DNA of 64,000 nucleotides from Bathymodiolus brooksi (GCA_963680875.1 OY804577.1:107457906-107521905); one strand, 5' to 3'. Positions 1 through 60,839 are shown, counted from the stretch's first letter. Numbers and translations: made by a program. Notes: generated by a model not told the origin, from the sequence alone.

Positions 1-410
1 TCAGGTACAATCGGTTAGTAACAAAACATAAACTAATGATACAATCTGTGAGTAACAAAGCATATATTCCAGGAACAATCTGTGAGTAACAAAACATAAA
101 CTCAAGGTACAATCTGTGAGTAACAAAACATAAACTCCAGGTACAATTGGTGAGTAACAAAACATAAACTCCAGGTACAATCTGTGAGTATGAAAACATA
201 AACTCCAGGTACAATCTGTGAGTAACAAAACATAAACTCCTGGTACAATCGGTGAGTAACAAAACATAAACTCCAGATGCAATCGGTGAGTAACAAAACA
301 TAAACTCCAGGTACAATCTGTGAGTAACAAAACATAAACTCCAGGTACAATCGGTGAGTAACAAAACATAAACTCACGATACAATCGGTGAGTAGCAAAA
401 CACAAATTGA
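1..410. repeat. 34-bp tandem repeat array
   Basis: About 12 copies of a 34-bp unit containing ACAATCTGTGAGTAACAAAA are seen, continuing beyond the left window edge. The minus strand is open over the array only because the repeat lacks stops in those frames. Confidence 0.9.
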
Positions 411-984
411 ATACTAATTTAATTTTCTACTATTAATATCTATTTGCCCATGTGTTTACACTCATATTTTACGGGTTTGTAACTAGAGTAAATCGACGGG
501 TGGCACTTGTGGAGCAGGAACTGCTTGCCCGTCCGGATCACTCGAGTTTACCCCTGCTCTATGTTTTTACCCCCCGTTTTATGTGTTATGATATGCCATA
601 CAATATGTGTAATCAAGTGTACCGGCACAACTTATAAAAGTGCATGTGTAAATTGGGATTATGGTGTTTAATGCCACTTTCAACAATATTTTAGTTATAT
701 CATTTTATTGGAGGAGAAAACCGGATTTATGTATGATAGACCACTGCAATGGTAACTGCAAAAGTTACTTAAGATTATCCAAATTTATATCTAATTTATT
801 TTTGTCAACTGTTGCATTGAATTTTATTTTTAATATGCCCTTAATGCTATCCCTGTCAACAATTCTTAATTTTGACAAACACAATATTATATCTCCATGG
901 CAATACATAATTTTATATCCAAATATATTGAAATACTATGTTGTTCATTAATTACATGATTTCATTTTTTTTATTTTCATGTAG
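411..984. other. intron with repeat fragments
   Basis: At 470-600 there is a diverged minus-oriented piece of the dispersed repeat (AGCAGGAACTGCTTGCCC), and at 655-730 a fragment of the SINE tail (CACTTTCAACAATATTTTAG). I see nothing else in this stretch. Confidence 0.6.
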
Positions 985-48686
<47,702 letters not shown>

Positions 48687-49074
48687 GTAAAACAGGATTT
48701 AGTACCAGTATTATAAAAAAAAAAATGATAAAGTGAAAAATCGTTAAATATGTAAAAGATTTCACTACTATATCATGAACAATGCAAAGAGATTTGCTTT
48801 ACCTCATTTTTTTCATTAATTAATATAAATTTAATTCCATATATTTTATTACACAAAATTCATGAAATAACATTATTAATTAAATCAACAAAATGACGAA
48901 TATATATCAGTTACATAGGAGTTGATCATTCATACAAGTCATTTTTCCATCTATACAACAGATGACACCAGCCTTTAAATAGTTTCCATACAATATTAGC
49001 TGGTTGCATTTATTATTCGCTAAGATGCCATGTTGGATCCAATGACAAGAGAAGGGAGCTGTCATTTTCGTGAT

Positions 49075-49285
49075 CGTGTGGTAGTTGGATGTATCCCTAT
49101 CTCTGCAATCTGCATATCATCACTAAAGTTGTGAGTTCGAATCCCACTCATGGCGATGTGTACTCGATACAACTTTTTGTGATAGTTTTTCAGTGGTTTC
49201 CTCCCTCCAATAAAACTGCCCGCCACAATATAACTGAAATATTGTTGAAAGTGGTGTTAAACACTATATCCCTAACCTTTACCCT
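49075..49285 (+). repeat. tRNA-derived SINE, near full length
   Basis: It has the head GATCGTGTGGTAGTTGGATG, box B GAGTTCGAATCCC, body CTCGATACAACTTTTTGTGA, and core and tail ending GAAAGTGGTGTTAAACACTA. A short internal deletion is present. A piece of R1 lies further on at 49540-49615. Confidence 0.78.
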
Positions 49286-49445
49286 CTAATGGCAAATTTA
49301 AATGTTTTGAAGATTGATTTTTTTAATCAGATTTGTTTTCATTCTCTACATTTTGATTTCATATATATATTAAAAGTCACATGGATACCTAGTGATCACA
49401 ACTCATTTTAATGTAAACATTCTTATTTGACATTCTTCATTGCAG

Positions 49446-49514
49446 TCATATGAGAGAAGTGCATCCGTAAATTGTTTTGAGTACAATATTCATCATGGTT
49501 CTTTTATTGATATT
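49446..49514 (+). CDS. possible semaphorin tail exon (tentative)
   Basis: The acceptor is TTCTTCATTGCAG and the donor GTGAGT; 69 nt, open in phase 0 as SYERSASVNCFEYNIHHGSF plus IDI. The preceding exon ends in phase 1, and in that phase this stretch meets TGA after two codons. Either an unseen exon lies between them or this is not part of the gene. Confidence 0.3.
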
Positions 49515-50174
49515 GTGAGTGCAAAGTCTTTCATATTTTCCTTCCCATTTTGTCATTGCATTGTCTGTCCTTCTTCGGCTTCTGTGTACCTCTTTGGTAT
49601 CTTCAAACTTTTCTCTAATCTGAAATGGTTGATTTCAAGTCACTCGGCCCTTGTCCGTTGAGATTGGCATGTTGAAAATGCTGGTCTAATGAATGTCATA
49701 ATACACAGTGTAAAAAGGTCATGTTCCAACTTTTGACGTTCAATGCTACCATCTAAACTCGTTGGACCATATTAAAGCAAACAAGCCTGAGCTTGTCCTC
49801 AACATTGGGCTTCAACAATAAACTCATATTGGTAGCAGGAATGGGAATAATATATACATTTGTATATATTTTTATATATCACAACAAAATTGACTTCCAC
49901 AAATCATTTCAAGAAGTATCGCTCAGTTTCGAAAATATCGATAATTATCAAAGTGTAAAGTTATTGTTCTGCCATTTTCAGACAATACTTAATCCATTCC
50001 AAATTGACACAATCCAGTTTTTCTATAATATTTGTAAGTATTCCGATATTCACCAGTAATAACAAATGAGACCAAGATTACTATCGTCTCTGAAATTTGC
50101 TATCAAATAGCTTTTCACAATTAACTGTATGTAGTAACATCATAATCCCATATGTATAACACCTTTGGTTTTTT

Positions 50175-50960
50175 AGCTCACCTTGCCAAAGGCAATGTGA
50201 ACTTTTGCCATCACTTGGCGTCTGTCGTCCGTTAACTTTTCACATTTTAATCTTCTCCTCTGGAACCCCTCAGCCAAATAAACTGAAACTTGATAGGAGG
50301 CATCTATGGAAGGTCCTCTATTAAGATTGCTAATTTCGTCCCGATCCATTACCAAACATGGCTGCCACAGGCAATTCTTGTTTCTGATTGGCCTATTTTT
50401 TTTTAATCTTCTCCTCTGAAACCACTGGGTCAAATGAACTGAGACTTCGTAGGAAGCATCTATGGAAGGTCCTCTATAAAGAATGCTCATTTTGTCCCGA
50501 TCCATTAACAAACATGGCCACCACAGGCAATTCTTGTTTCTGATTGGCCTATTTTTTTTAAATCTTCTCTGAAACCACTTGGCCAAATCAACCGAAACTT
50601 GGTAGGATGCATCTATGGAGGTCCTCTATAAATATTACTCATTTCGTCCCTATCAATTAACAAATATGGCTGCCACAGGCAAGTCTTGTTTCTTATTGGT
50701 CAATTTCTAAAACAGCTTTTCCTCTGAAGCCGCTTGGCCAAATGATATGAAACTTGGTAAGAAGCATCTATTGAAGATCCTCTATAGAGATTACTCATTT
50801 CGTTTTGATCCATTTACAAACATGGCTGCCACAGGCAATTCCTGTTTTAGATTGGTCAATTTCTAAAAATCTTCTTATCTGAAACTGCTTTGCCAAAATG
50901 AACCGATATTTGGTGGGAAGCACCTATGGAAGATTCTGTATTAAATTTCCTCAAAGCAGA
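50175..50960. repeat. about five tandem units of roughly 155 bp
   Basis: Each unit has an ATCTTCTCCTCTGAAACCAC-like start, GGAAGCATCTATGGAAGGTC, and AAACATGGCTGCCACAGGCA. Units start near 50251, 50408, 50563, 50715 and 50871. The first follows AGCTCACCTTGCCAAAGGCA, a recurrent border motif of an abundant invertebrate repeat class (from memory). Confidence 0.75.
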
Positions 50961-51765
50961 ATGAAAGGTGAGTGACACAGTTAAATTTCCAATCGTTGTC
51001 GATATAATATACCGGTAAATTCGCAATTGCTCAATAATAAAGTTTGCTCTTCATGGCAGCAGATTCATATTCTACCCTTTTGCACCCAGCATTTGTATGC
51101 TAGATGATAGGATAATATAGAGTCCAAATTTTTAATAGAATGTTTTGAACGGCAGACTACATTCTAACAAATTAAATTACTCAACTTTCGTTATAAGAAA
51201 TAAAAACTTGTCTCGTGTCAGTACTTTAAATAATTGTGCCCAATGATATTATAAGTTATTTACGTTCCTATCCATATCTACAGATAGTAACGTAAATAGC
51301 GAATTTATCCCCGGCTATGGTCAAAAATAAGACTGTGGATCCCGGTGGGCCACGTAAAAGTGACGTTTTCTTTGTTTTTGGAAAGAATAAGTAAAAATTA
51401 TGAAAGTGTCGAGTGTTTTTCACACGGTGTAGGGTACTTACCTTTGGTAGAACCCTACAGTTGATCAAATTAACAGCTTTCTAATCAATATATAGCCAAA
51501 ATTAATTAAATTTGATTTTGGAGCATAACGTCGCGAGCTTTGACGTCATATTATCCCCGTTTTGAAAATTATAACAACATTTGATGGGTTAGATGGCTAG
51601 TTACAACCGGTAATATGGCCTAGCAACACCAGGGAATATGTTTTTTTTTATGACTGTGGTTTTAACCAATCAAAAGTTGTTATAATGTTCAAGCCGGGGA
51701 TAATAAGGTTTTGTGGGGTTAATTATGTTTAACGTAAATACAAATTATTGTCATCAACGCAGGGT
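50961..51765. other. AT-rich stretch, nothing recognised
   Basis: No exon, repeat family or element end that recurs elsewhere in the window is evident here. Confidence 0.4.
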
Positions 51766-52535
51766 GCTCTTATATAGTGCATGAGGTGTCTCTTCCTGTT
51801 CTCCATTGGCGTCGTCGTCGTCGTCGTCCGTCGTACGTCGTAAGCTTTTTCAAAAATCTTCTCCTCTGAAAGTACAAGACCAATGGAAACCAAACTTGGT
51901 CTGAATCATCACTAGGGTATCTAGTTTCAAAATTGTGTCCGGTGATACCGTGCACCAACCAACATGGCCACTGTTACTAAAAATTGCAGGTTTTGGGTAA
52001 TAACTCAAAAACCGTTAATAATATCAAAAATCTGACATGGGATAAAAATGATCAGCACATCAAGATCTACCTACCCTGCAATTTTGAAGTAAATCTGATT
52101 GCACATCTTGGAGTTATTGCCCTTTTTTCATCACATTTGTAAAATTTTAATACTTTTCGTCTTATATTTCAAAAACTATAAGAGATAAAGGTTAACTTTA
52201 AATTGCAAAAATGTGCGGCATATCATGATCTACCCACCCTGCAATTTTAATACTTTTCGTCCTTTATTTCAAAAACTATAAGAGACAGATGGTAAGTTGA
52301 AACTGCAAACATGTTCAGCATGTCAAGATCTACATACCCCGCAATTTTGAAGTAAATTTGATTTCCCATCTTGGAGTTATTGCCCTTTTTTCATCAATTT
52401 TTTTTTTAATTTTAATACTTTTCGTCTTATATTTCAAAAACTATTTAGAAATAGATGTTAAGTTTAAATTGCAAAAATGTGCAGCATGTCAAGATCTACC
52501 TACCCTGCAATTTTGAAGTAAATCCCATTACCCAT
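51766..52535. repeat. related repeat region with GTC-rich start
   Basis: It begins with GCATGAGGTGTCTC and a (CGT)n-like stretch at about 51810-51840, then has three copies of a motif block (TTTTAATACTTTTCGTCTTA, CAAAAACTATAAGAGA, AAGATCTACCTACCCTGCAA). Similar blocks return at 54410-54710. Confidence 0.65.
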
Positions 52536-54120
52536 TTTGACCGATTATGCAAATTAGAAAAAAGGGGGGATGAAAATTAAAAAAAATCTTCTCCTCTGAA
52601 ACTACTGAGCCAATCTCAACCAAACTTTGCTGAAATGATCCTTGGGTGGTCCCCTTTCAAAATTGTGTCCGTCAGCACCGTCTTGTATCCAAGATGGCCG
52701 CCATGACTAAAAATAGAAATTTCTTCAAATGGCCAAAAACGGCTCTATTTTAAGCCAGAAAGTGCCCAAATTTGAACTGTATAAGCATAATGATGAGCTT
52801 TTTAACATATATTACGGGATTTTTTATGAACTTTGAACTTTTGCCTATTTTGACCGATTATGCAAATTAGAAAAAGGGGGGATGAAATTAAAAAAAATTC
52901 TTCTCCTCTGAAACTACTGAGCCAATCTCAACCAAACTTTGCTGAAATGATTCTTGGGTGGTCCCCTTTCAAAATTGTGTCCGTCAGCGCCGTCCTGTAT
53001 CCAAGATGGCCGCCATTACTAAAAATAGAAATTTCTTCAAATGGCCAAAACTGCTCTATTTTAAGCCAGAAAGTGCCCAAATTTGAACTGTATAAGCATA
53101 ATGATGAGCTTTTTAACATATTTTACGGATTTTTTATGAACTTTGAACTTTTGCCTATTTTGACCGATTATGCAAATTAGAAAAAAGGGGGGATGAAATT
53201 AAAAAAAATCCTCTCCTCTGAAACTACTGAGCCAATCTCAACCAAACTTTGCTGAAATGATCCTTGGGTGGTCCCCTTTCAATATTGTGTCCGTCAGCAC
53301 CGTCTTGTATCCAAGATGGCCGCCATTACTAAAAATAGAAATTTCTTCAAATGGCCAAAAACTGCTCTATTTTAAGCCAGAAAGTGCCCAAATTTGAACT
53401 GTATAAGTATAATGATGAGCTTTTTAACATATATTACGGATTTTTTATGAACTTTGAACTTTTGCCTATTTTGACCGATTATGCAAATTAGAAAAAAGGG
53501 GGGTTGCAATTAAAAAAAATCCTCTTCTCTGAAACTACTGAGCCAATCTCAACCAAACTTTGCTGAAATGATCCTTGGGTAGTCCCCTTTCAAATTTGTG
53601 TCCGTCAGCACCGTCTTGTATCCAAGATGGCCGCCATTACTAAAAATAGAAATTTCTTCAAATGGCCAAAAACGGCTCTATTTTAAGCCAGAAAGTGCCA
53701 AAATTTGAAATGTATAAGCATAATGATGAGCTTTTTAACATATATTACGGGATTTTTTATGAACTTTGAACTTTTGCCTATTTTGACCGATTATGCAAAT
53801 TAGAAAAAAGGGGGGATGAAATTTTTAAAAAATCTTCTCCTCTGAAACTACTGAGCCAATCTCAACCAAACTTTGCTGAAATGATCCTTGGGTGGTCCCC
53901 TTTCTAAATTGTGTCTATCAGCACCGTCCTGTATCCAAGATGGCCGCCATTACTAAAAATAGAAATTTCTTCAAATGGCCAAAACGGCTCTATTTTAAGC
54001 CAGAAAGTGCCCAAATTTGAACTGTAGAAGCATAATGATGAGCTTTTTAACATATATTACGGATTTTTTATGAACTTTGAACTTTTGCCTATTTTGACCG
54101 ATTATGCAAATTAGAAAAAA
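52536..54120. repeat. five tandem units of about 310 bp
   Basis: The marker TTTTGACCGATTATGCAAAT recurs at about 52536, 52847, 53157, 53467, 53777 and 54088. Each unit also has AACTACTGAGCCAATCTCAA, GATGGCCGCCAT and AGCATAATGATGAGCTTTTT. Units are very similar, so the expansion is recent. Short open frames within it are not genes. Confidence 0.9.
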
Positions 54121-54822
54121 GGTGGGATGAAATTAAGAAAAAATCTTCTCCTCTGAAACTATTGAGCCAATCTCAACCAAACTTTGCTGAAATGATTCTT
54201 GGGTGGTCCTCTTCCAAAATTGTGTCCCGCATTTCAGAACACTGACCAAGATGGCTGCCACAGCCGAACTTAATTTAACATAGGACCCTATGGGAAATTC
54301 CCATAAACATCTTCTTGTCTGAAACCATTTGCTCAATAAGAACAAAATTTTGATGAAATAGTCATTGGATGGTTCTCTTCCAAAAATGTGTCCGGCGGTT
54401 CGGCCCTTCGATCAATTTTTTTTTTTAATTTTAATACTTTTCGTGTTATATTTCAAAAACTATAAGAGATAGATGTTAAGTTTAAATTTCAAAAATGCGC
54501 ACCATGTCGATATTTACCTACCCTGCAATTTTGAAGTAAATATGATAACCCATCTTGGAGTTCTTGCCCTTTTTTTCATCAAATTAAAAAAAAAATTAAT
54601 ACTTTTCGTCTTATATTTCAAAAGCTATAAGAGATAAAGGTTAAGTTTAAATTGCAAAAATGTACGGCATATCAAGATCTACCCACCCTGCAATTTTGAA
54701 GTAAATCCCATTACATTTGTAATTTACAAAAGCTAGACGCGAACCCACACCGTATTGGTGATAGGCTTGTATGAGCTGTTAGATCCAACGACCTAACTCA
54801 TTGAGCCACCCGGGCCACTACG
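54121..54822. repeat. diverged continuation of the repeat block and SINE head
   Basis: A partial 310-bp unit, then motif blocks like those at 52140-52520 (TACTTTTCGTGTTATATTTC), are followed at 54712-54822 by the alternative SINE head in reverse (CTCATTGAGCCACCCGGGCC). Confidence 0.6.
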
Positions 54823-55080
54823 TTTATTGTGAATTAATAGTTCTAGTCATTGAGGTATTGGTGACTGGTTTTAATCATATGTGGATGTAGAGGTCAATAC
54901 ATATAAACCACTTCTCGTCTGTTTTAATGTTTTATGGGCATGACGTTTGTTTTCTTTAATTTGGATAGCGTGTTGTTCTACACCAAAAAATTGATAAAAA
55001 ATGAAGGTTATCGTTTTATTTTACAACTAGACTTAAGCGTACAAGCATAATAGTAACTCTAGCCAGATAGTACATATTAA

Positions 55081-55312
55081 GGGTTAGGGTGAAAGCCACT
55101 TTCAACAATATGTCGGCCATATCATGGCGGTCAGTTTTATTGGTAAGAAAACCACTGACCTGCCGTAAGTCACTGACCAACTTTATCACATAATGTTGTA
55201 TCGAGTACACCTCGCCATGATCGGGATTCGAACTCACACCGTTAGTGGTGATAGACACCGATTTCTCAGGTAGTTGCAACTCCAGCTGCCATTCGATCAC
55301 GACGGTCCCCTA
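55081..55312 (-). repeat. tRNA-derived SINE, near full length
   Basis: The tail at left (GAAAGCCACTTTCAACAATA) leads through core and body to box B in reverse (GGGATTCGAACTC) and the head (GCCATTCGATCACGACGGTC). Confidence 0.75.
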
Positions 55313-55411
55313 GTACATATTAAACAAAAATGTAAACATTAAATATCACAACTACATACACCATTATTATATTGATTGATAATGAAATTGTTGCCTTCAT
55401 TTTTTTACTAG

Positions 55412-55611
55412 ATTGTTAAAAGAAAAAGAAAAAAGAGAAGAAAAAAACAAAGAAAGACCATAAACATCATGATTGTTTTACCTACAATAAGGAAAATGGT
55501 AGTGCAGAACTCATTAATGAAAGTGTAAATAGCAACAAGACAGTATCAGATGTTAATATATATATGGATAATAACATTAACAATAACAAACAATATAGCA
55601 CAAACATGTAA
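55412..55611 (+). CDS. possible terminal exon of the semaphorin gene (tentative)
   Basis: A strong acceptor (TTTTTTTACTAG) precedes 55412. Joined in phase 1 to the 48536 exon it reads Asp-Cys and stops at TAA (55417). The same frame is then open for 63 codons, from a Lys-rich start through ENGSAELINESVNSNKTVSD to a TAA at 55609. That looks like a genuine tail, so a missed exon, an alternative acceptor or an assembly error may be involved. Confidence 0.35.
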
Positions 55612-55699
55612 TATTTATCTGAACTCTAACCCCACAACATTCAGCTACATTCTGACAAATAATATTATAATATAACGGATTTAATTTGTTACACAATTT

Positions 55700-56436
55700 T
55701 TTTTTGTCAAAACAGGCAAGCTCAGTTTGAGGGCATGAATGAATATAATAGTTGAATGAAAAATGTCATTTATTAGAAAATGACGAAGAATAATACAATA
55801 AAGACAAACTGTCATCATTAATAAACACGACTAGAAAAAACTGACAATTGAACATAGAGTATTAATAATAAATTCACAATTGCATAATATGATATAAATG
55901 ATAACTGAAAAAATGTCCCTCAAAAACGCCAGAATCGGTTATAAATATTTACTATGTAGGCAAACAATAAAAACCTTTGAAAACGGGAGGGAGGGCAGGC
56001 TTTAAATAAAATTTGTTGTCCTCACTTTGGAATTTTCTATGCCATGAGGTTTTATGACCCAAAATGCAGTGTTCCAAATAATTATAAGGGCCCCCTATTT
56101 CCAGATTCTGTTACATTCTATCCATCAAGGCAGACAGAGTTACCTCCCATCACAATGTAAAAAGCATAACAAATACCTAACAAGAGTTATTCCACTTTAT
56201 CCAAATTATTTCCTATTTGACAAAAATGTATTTATTCAACCATAAATTATATTTTTTGTCAACACAGGCAAGCTCAGTTTGAGGGCATGAATGAATATAA
56301 TAGTTGAATGAAGAGTTACCTCCCATCACAATGTAAAAAGTATAACAGATACCTAACAAGAGTTATTCCGCTTTGTCCAAATTATTTCCTATTTGACAAA
56401 AATGTATATATTCAACCATAAATTATATTCATTGGT
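55700..56436. repeat. locally duplicated 60-bp and about 120-bp blocks
   Basis: CAGGCAAGCTCAGTTTGAGG plus flanks occurs at 55700-55760 and 56253-56312. GAGTTACCTCCCATCACAAT plus about 110 bp occurs at 56137 and 56313. This is a simple tandem/segmental duplication with no coding sense. Confidence 0.8.
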
Positions 56437-56513
56437 TCTTCAACCATGAAAGTCAGTATATATTCGGAAAACAGACATTTAAATTATTGCAATTGTTTCA
56501 CAAACCCGTTTCT

Positions 56514-57490
56514 TTCATGAGACACCTCATATATGAAATGTAGCGCACCACACATTTTGACGTAATGGGAGAAAGAATGTCAGAGGTACGGAAAGGGACA
56601 TTTAGAAATACGAAAATAAAAGACACAAAATATTTAATATGGTTTTAAATATGAATTGGGACTATGTAAGTACATGGTAAAAACAAAAAGGAAAACAAAA
56701 AACAAGAACAGAAAAGAAAAAAATCCATGATCTTTTTTATACGACAGTTGGGCTCTGTATTTAAAAATATGATTCTTAAATCCATAATATATCTATTATT
56801 CAACTATCAAACAGGGTATATAATGTGACATTCCCGGCTGCACCTCAGAGAATATATCTCCTAAGCCAGGAATGTCACATTATATACTCTGTCTGATAGC
56901 TGAATAACATAAAATATTCACTCTGCTAAAACTGGTTATCTATTGAAAGATTTGAAGTATCTAATATTGATGTAAAAAGTGATAAATACACATTATATAC
57001 ACATTGTGTATCACTACAAGATGCGAAAAAAAGCTATATCACTACGATATAATATAATATTATCATTATGAGTACAAAATATTCTTATATTTAAACAAAT
57101 CATGAGTGCTTATATTTATCAAAAAAACAAAAATTAGAAAAATTATATAAATTCATACGAAATATAAATAAATCGTTTGTTCTCTAGGCCGTTTCACACC
57201 ACATGTCTCTGTTGTATATACTGTATATTATATGTTATTCAGCTATCAGACAGGGTATATAATGTCACATTATATACCCTGTCTGATAGCTGAATAACAG
57301 ATATATTACGGATTTAACCATTGGTTTTTTTAAATACAACCTCCAACTGTCTTAAATAAATTTGCGTCTTTTATTTTCATTTTTCGTATCTCTAGATGTC
57401 TCATTCCATACATTTGACGTCATTCTTCAATGACGTCAAAATATTTGTCACGTCATATTTCATGTATGGGGTGTCTCATGAAGGAAAATA
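56514..57490. mobile_element. fold-back (long-TIR) element with nested palindromes
   Basis: The left arm from TTCATGAGACACCTCATATA is matched in reverse by the right arm ending GGGGTGTCTCATGAA. Arms of roughly 250-330 bp align with small indels through TACGAAAATAAAAGAC and AAATCC(A/G)TAATATATCT. Toward the centre lie two palindromes: an interrupted hairpin at about 56800-56912 and a perfect one at 57235-57297. No coding potential is seen. Confidence 0.82.
57235..57297. repeat. perfect 31-bp palindrome with 1-bp centre
   Basis: The left arm (57235-57265) starts TTATTCAGCTATCAGACAGG. The right arm (57267-57297) is its exact reverse complement around a single C at 57266. It would form a cruciform of 31 base pairs. 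Confidence 0.97.
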
Positions 57491-57863
57491 CTGTACTAAA
57501 TTTCTATATTAATACAATTTCATATGTAGTAAATTTTATAAACTTTATAAATATAACATTAATATATCACATGTCAAAACAACGGGTTTCCGAAACAGTT
57601 TCAATAATTTAAATGTTAACAACGTGTAAATAAAACCTTGGTGTGGCCCCGTGACGTCGAAAGTTTTCAAGGTTGAACGTTTTGTGTATTTGTTATGGTA
57701 CAGCCGTGGAACATAGGAGTTTGCTGAATCGATCAGGTATTTGTGACGGAATTAACTGTTGTAATATGTTTTTGTTCATACAGCCGTTTTGAGTATAAAA
57801 AACAGCATTTAATTTTGTAAAAATACATTTATTATTCCGTATTATACCATTGATTCAGTGAAG

Positions 57864-58330
57864 CACAAGCCTACCTCAGCCTTGTAAGACCGCACCTTGA
57901 GTACGCCAGTCGTGTATGGGATCCGCACCTACAAAAACACATATACCAAATAGAAATGGTACAAAGAAGGGAAGCGCGGTTTATCAAGCACGAATATTCA
58001 AGAGATCCTGGGATAGTAACATCAATCCTGCAAGAACTGGAACTTCAAGCACTCAAGAAAGGCGCAAAACATCACGCCTGCTAGTCTTCCACAAAATAAC
58101 CCACCAGAAGGTAGCCATACCATTACCACCATATTTACAAAAACTCTACTAGAACGACTCGACAATACCATCCAAGAAGATTCGTAAGGATAGGCTCAAC
58201 TGGCGATCAGCGGAAACACAGCTTCTTTGTAAGGACCATCAAAGACTGGAATGATCTTCCACCGGACATTCTAGGAATTGATGACTATGAGGCATTCAAG
58301 ACCAGCCTCAAAGTCCACAGAAGCCAGTAA
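57864..58330 (+). pseudogene. LINE reverse-transcriptase C-terminal remnant
   Basis: Short frames give LVRPHLEYASRVWDPHLQKH, IEMVQRREARFI and, after frame changes, a final SFFVRTIKDWNDLPPDILG followed by a stop. This is the conserved tail after the RT domain of jockey/CR1-type LINEs ('RP.LEYA..VWDP', 'RRAARF', 'SF..R....WN.LP'). At least two frameshifts or stops break it. The 5' part of the LINE is absent. Confidence 0.85.
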
Positions 58331-60835
58331 AGTAGAATCTCACGAATGTTTTTAAACTGCACATGTACATATGTTTTTAATGAGCACATGATGGATGACG
58401 TCCAGTATTATGCATTCATGTGATGAGTCAGACGACTCTTTACGAATTACCAGTGTAGAAGTAGAAGCGTAATGTTTTTATCGTTTTTGGGGACTGAAAT
58501 ATATACCCCGTCTTTTTTCCGAATACATTTGTATATGCTGACATTCAGGGTTGAAGAACCAATGAAAATTTGTGTAACAAACAAAATCCGTAATATATGT
58601 TTATATCTATTCTGTATTTGTTATATGTATATTTATGTTTTCTCTGTACCGTTGTATGTGGTTTATGAGAAATATAGATGATTGATTGAATCGTAAACAT
58701 ACTAATGTTGTGTATATATAGTACACAAATATGTTTAGTGAATACCTTTACATACTTATTTTCCCCCCTTTATATTATGGCTAGTTAATCTCCCTATGTA
58801 TTATGATTGTAAATGTATTGTATGACAATAAATAATGTACTTAATAAACGATTTATTAATCATAACAAGTGGACCAGTTACAATCGTTAGGACCAAGTAT
58901 TGCACAACAATAAACGCCATTTTGAATATCAATCCTAAATTAATAGATATAATTAGCCGTTCCGTTTATTAAATCATTTTCTTAATTCCTCAACTAGAAA
59001 TACTATCAATATCCAAATGAAAATAGCTGGAGGTTTGTTTACATTCATTTATGGTATAACATATGAACCTTCAAAGGTCATGTTTACACATAAAGGGCCG
59101 AGAAGGTACAAATGCACGTTGTTTGCGAAGCGGACATATTCAAACTGATACTGCGAAGTTTCCCCAAATTGGGCGATTCCACATTTTAGGGGTGGAAGGT
59201 TACGAATAAATATCGGTATATATTTTACATTAAATACATAGAAAGTAAATAGGTTATAAATGAATTCTTTTCTGTCTATTTTAATAATCTAGAATACATC
59301 TATACTACAATTAAGTCCTGATTATTTTATTTTCGGACAAATACAGAACAGTACACCCTAAAATCGGGATTGTTCTACATAGTACTATATATATGACACA
59401 GAGAAGCCCTTTTCAACAAGAATTTGAGAAAGTATCAAATCTGGATTCACGTGAGTATATTATAAAAAGGATATCAAGGTAAGTTCTTAAATATATACGT
59501 ATTTCTATATGTAGTAAAATATATGAGTAGGCGTAAACGGTATAGGGCGATATCCATGGCGGCTTCAATAGAGAAGTTGTGTATACATGGAAATGTCCCC
59601 CGCTATTACTTGTGAATTCTCTCTGGCTCATAACTCATATGGGCTTCCAAAGTGGAAGTGCCAGCCAAAGATTCTGGTAAGAGAATGCTTGATGGGGGCA
59701 TGGAAAACCATTAGTCAGACTTTAACGTGTGTTTTCATAATATTTGTTTATGTATATACAAGTGTGGACACAGAAATGTGCTGTCCAAAAGGTGTGGATG
59801 TCATTTCATATTAACTTTAAGAAAGAAAAAAAATCATGGACACAGGGGTCCTGGATTTTTTTAATAAAATGATAATCATGGATTATTATTTTTGCTTAAA
59901 GTCCGGTCCTGTGTTTTTATTTCAAATTTTCATCATAGCCCCCCTCCCCCTCCCAAGGGATATAAAATTGTATCATTAATAATAAATTAATAAATAATAA
60001 ATTCAGATTTTCTATTTAAAATAAATCTCATTTACAAAACCACTGAAATTTGTTCAATTTTTAACGCTGATTTAAGCTTTAGTCGCAACAAATTTTTATT
60101 TTTCTCTTTAAACTGTCGAAACATATAACATTTATTTAACTGTAAAATTCACAAATAAAATTCACCATACCCCCTTTTTTTTCCTTTTTTCTTGTTTGAA
60201 TCAATGATCAACAATATTCCAGAATCAAACAAATGAATAAATATAACATAGATTTCTTTTACATGCATCTTTTTACCATGCGGAGTCAATGTGTTTTAAA
60301 TCGGTCATCCAATCAGGACGCTCATTATTCTTGTCCAAGATAAAAAAATACATCGCTAATATTACCTGTGGGTGTTTCCCCACTTCAACTGCGTAAATTT
60401 ACATAGAAATCGGAGATATTTCGTCATAAAACTTCACACACGGTTTTGTCTATCATATTTTATTGCATTTATCAATGTGTTATGAGTATCAACAGTTTTT
60501 TCAACACGGTATCTGTTTCTCGATACAGCCGCCCGATTACAGTGACCCGTGATCCAGATTAGCGCGTTCCACCAGTTGTTCTCTAAATATGTTGTTTAAC
60601 TAGTAATTTGTTTCATTTCGGCTACCATGGATTTTGATACATAAAATGGGAGGTGGGGTGGAGGAACGATAACAATCAAATATTTTCTACCATTTTTTGA
60701 TAACCCAAACTCTTTTGTGAGAAGACAAAATGATGATATATATGTTGTTAGATTAAAGAAATTAAAAAAAAATCTACCATTTTTATTAAAACATAGCATA
60801 TATATCAATGAAATTTACATACAGTTTAATTTTTA
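58331..60835. other. intergenic AT-rich stretch, nothing recognised
   Basis: There are no supported exons, repeat families or RNA genes. It may contain the outer end of the Polinton, but its terminal repeat cannot be identified because the partner end lies outside the window. Confidence 0.4.
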
Positions 60836-60839
60836 AATG

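Noticed and set aside
661..951. Plus-strand frame of 96 codons
   Set aside because: It starts in a SINE tail and continues in AT-rich intron without recognisable domains.
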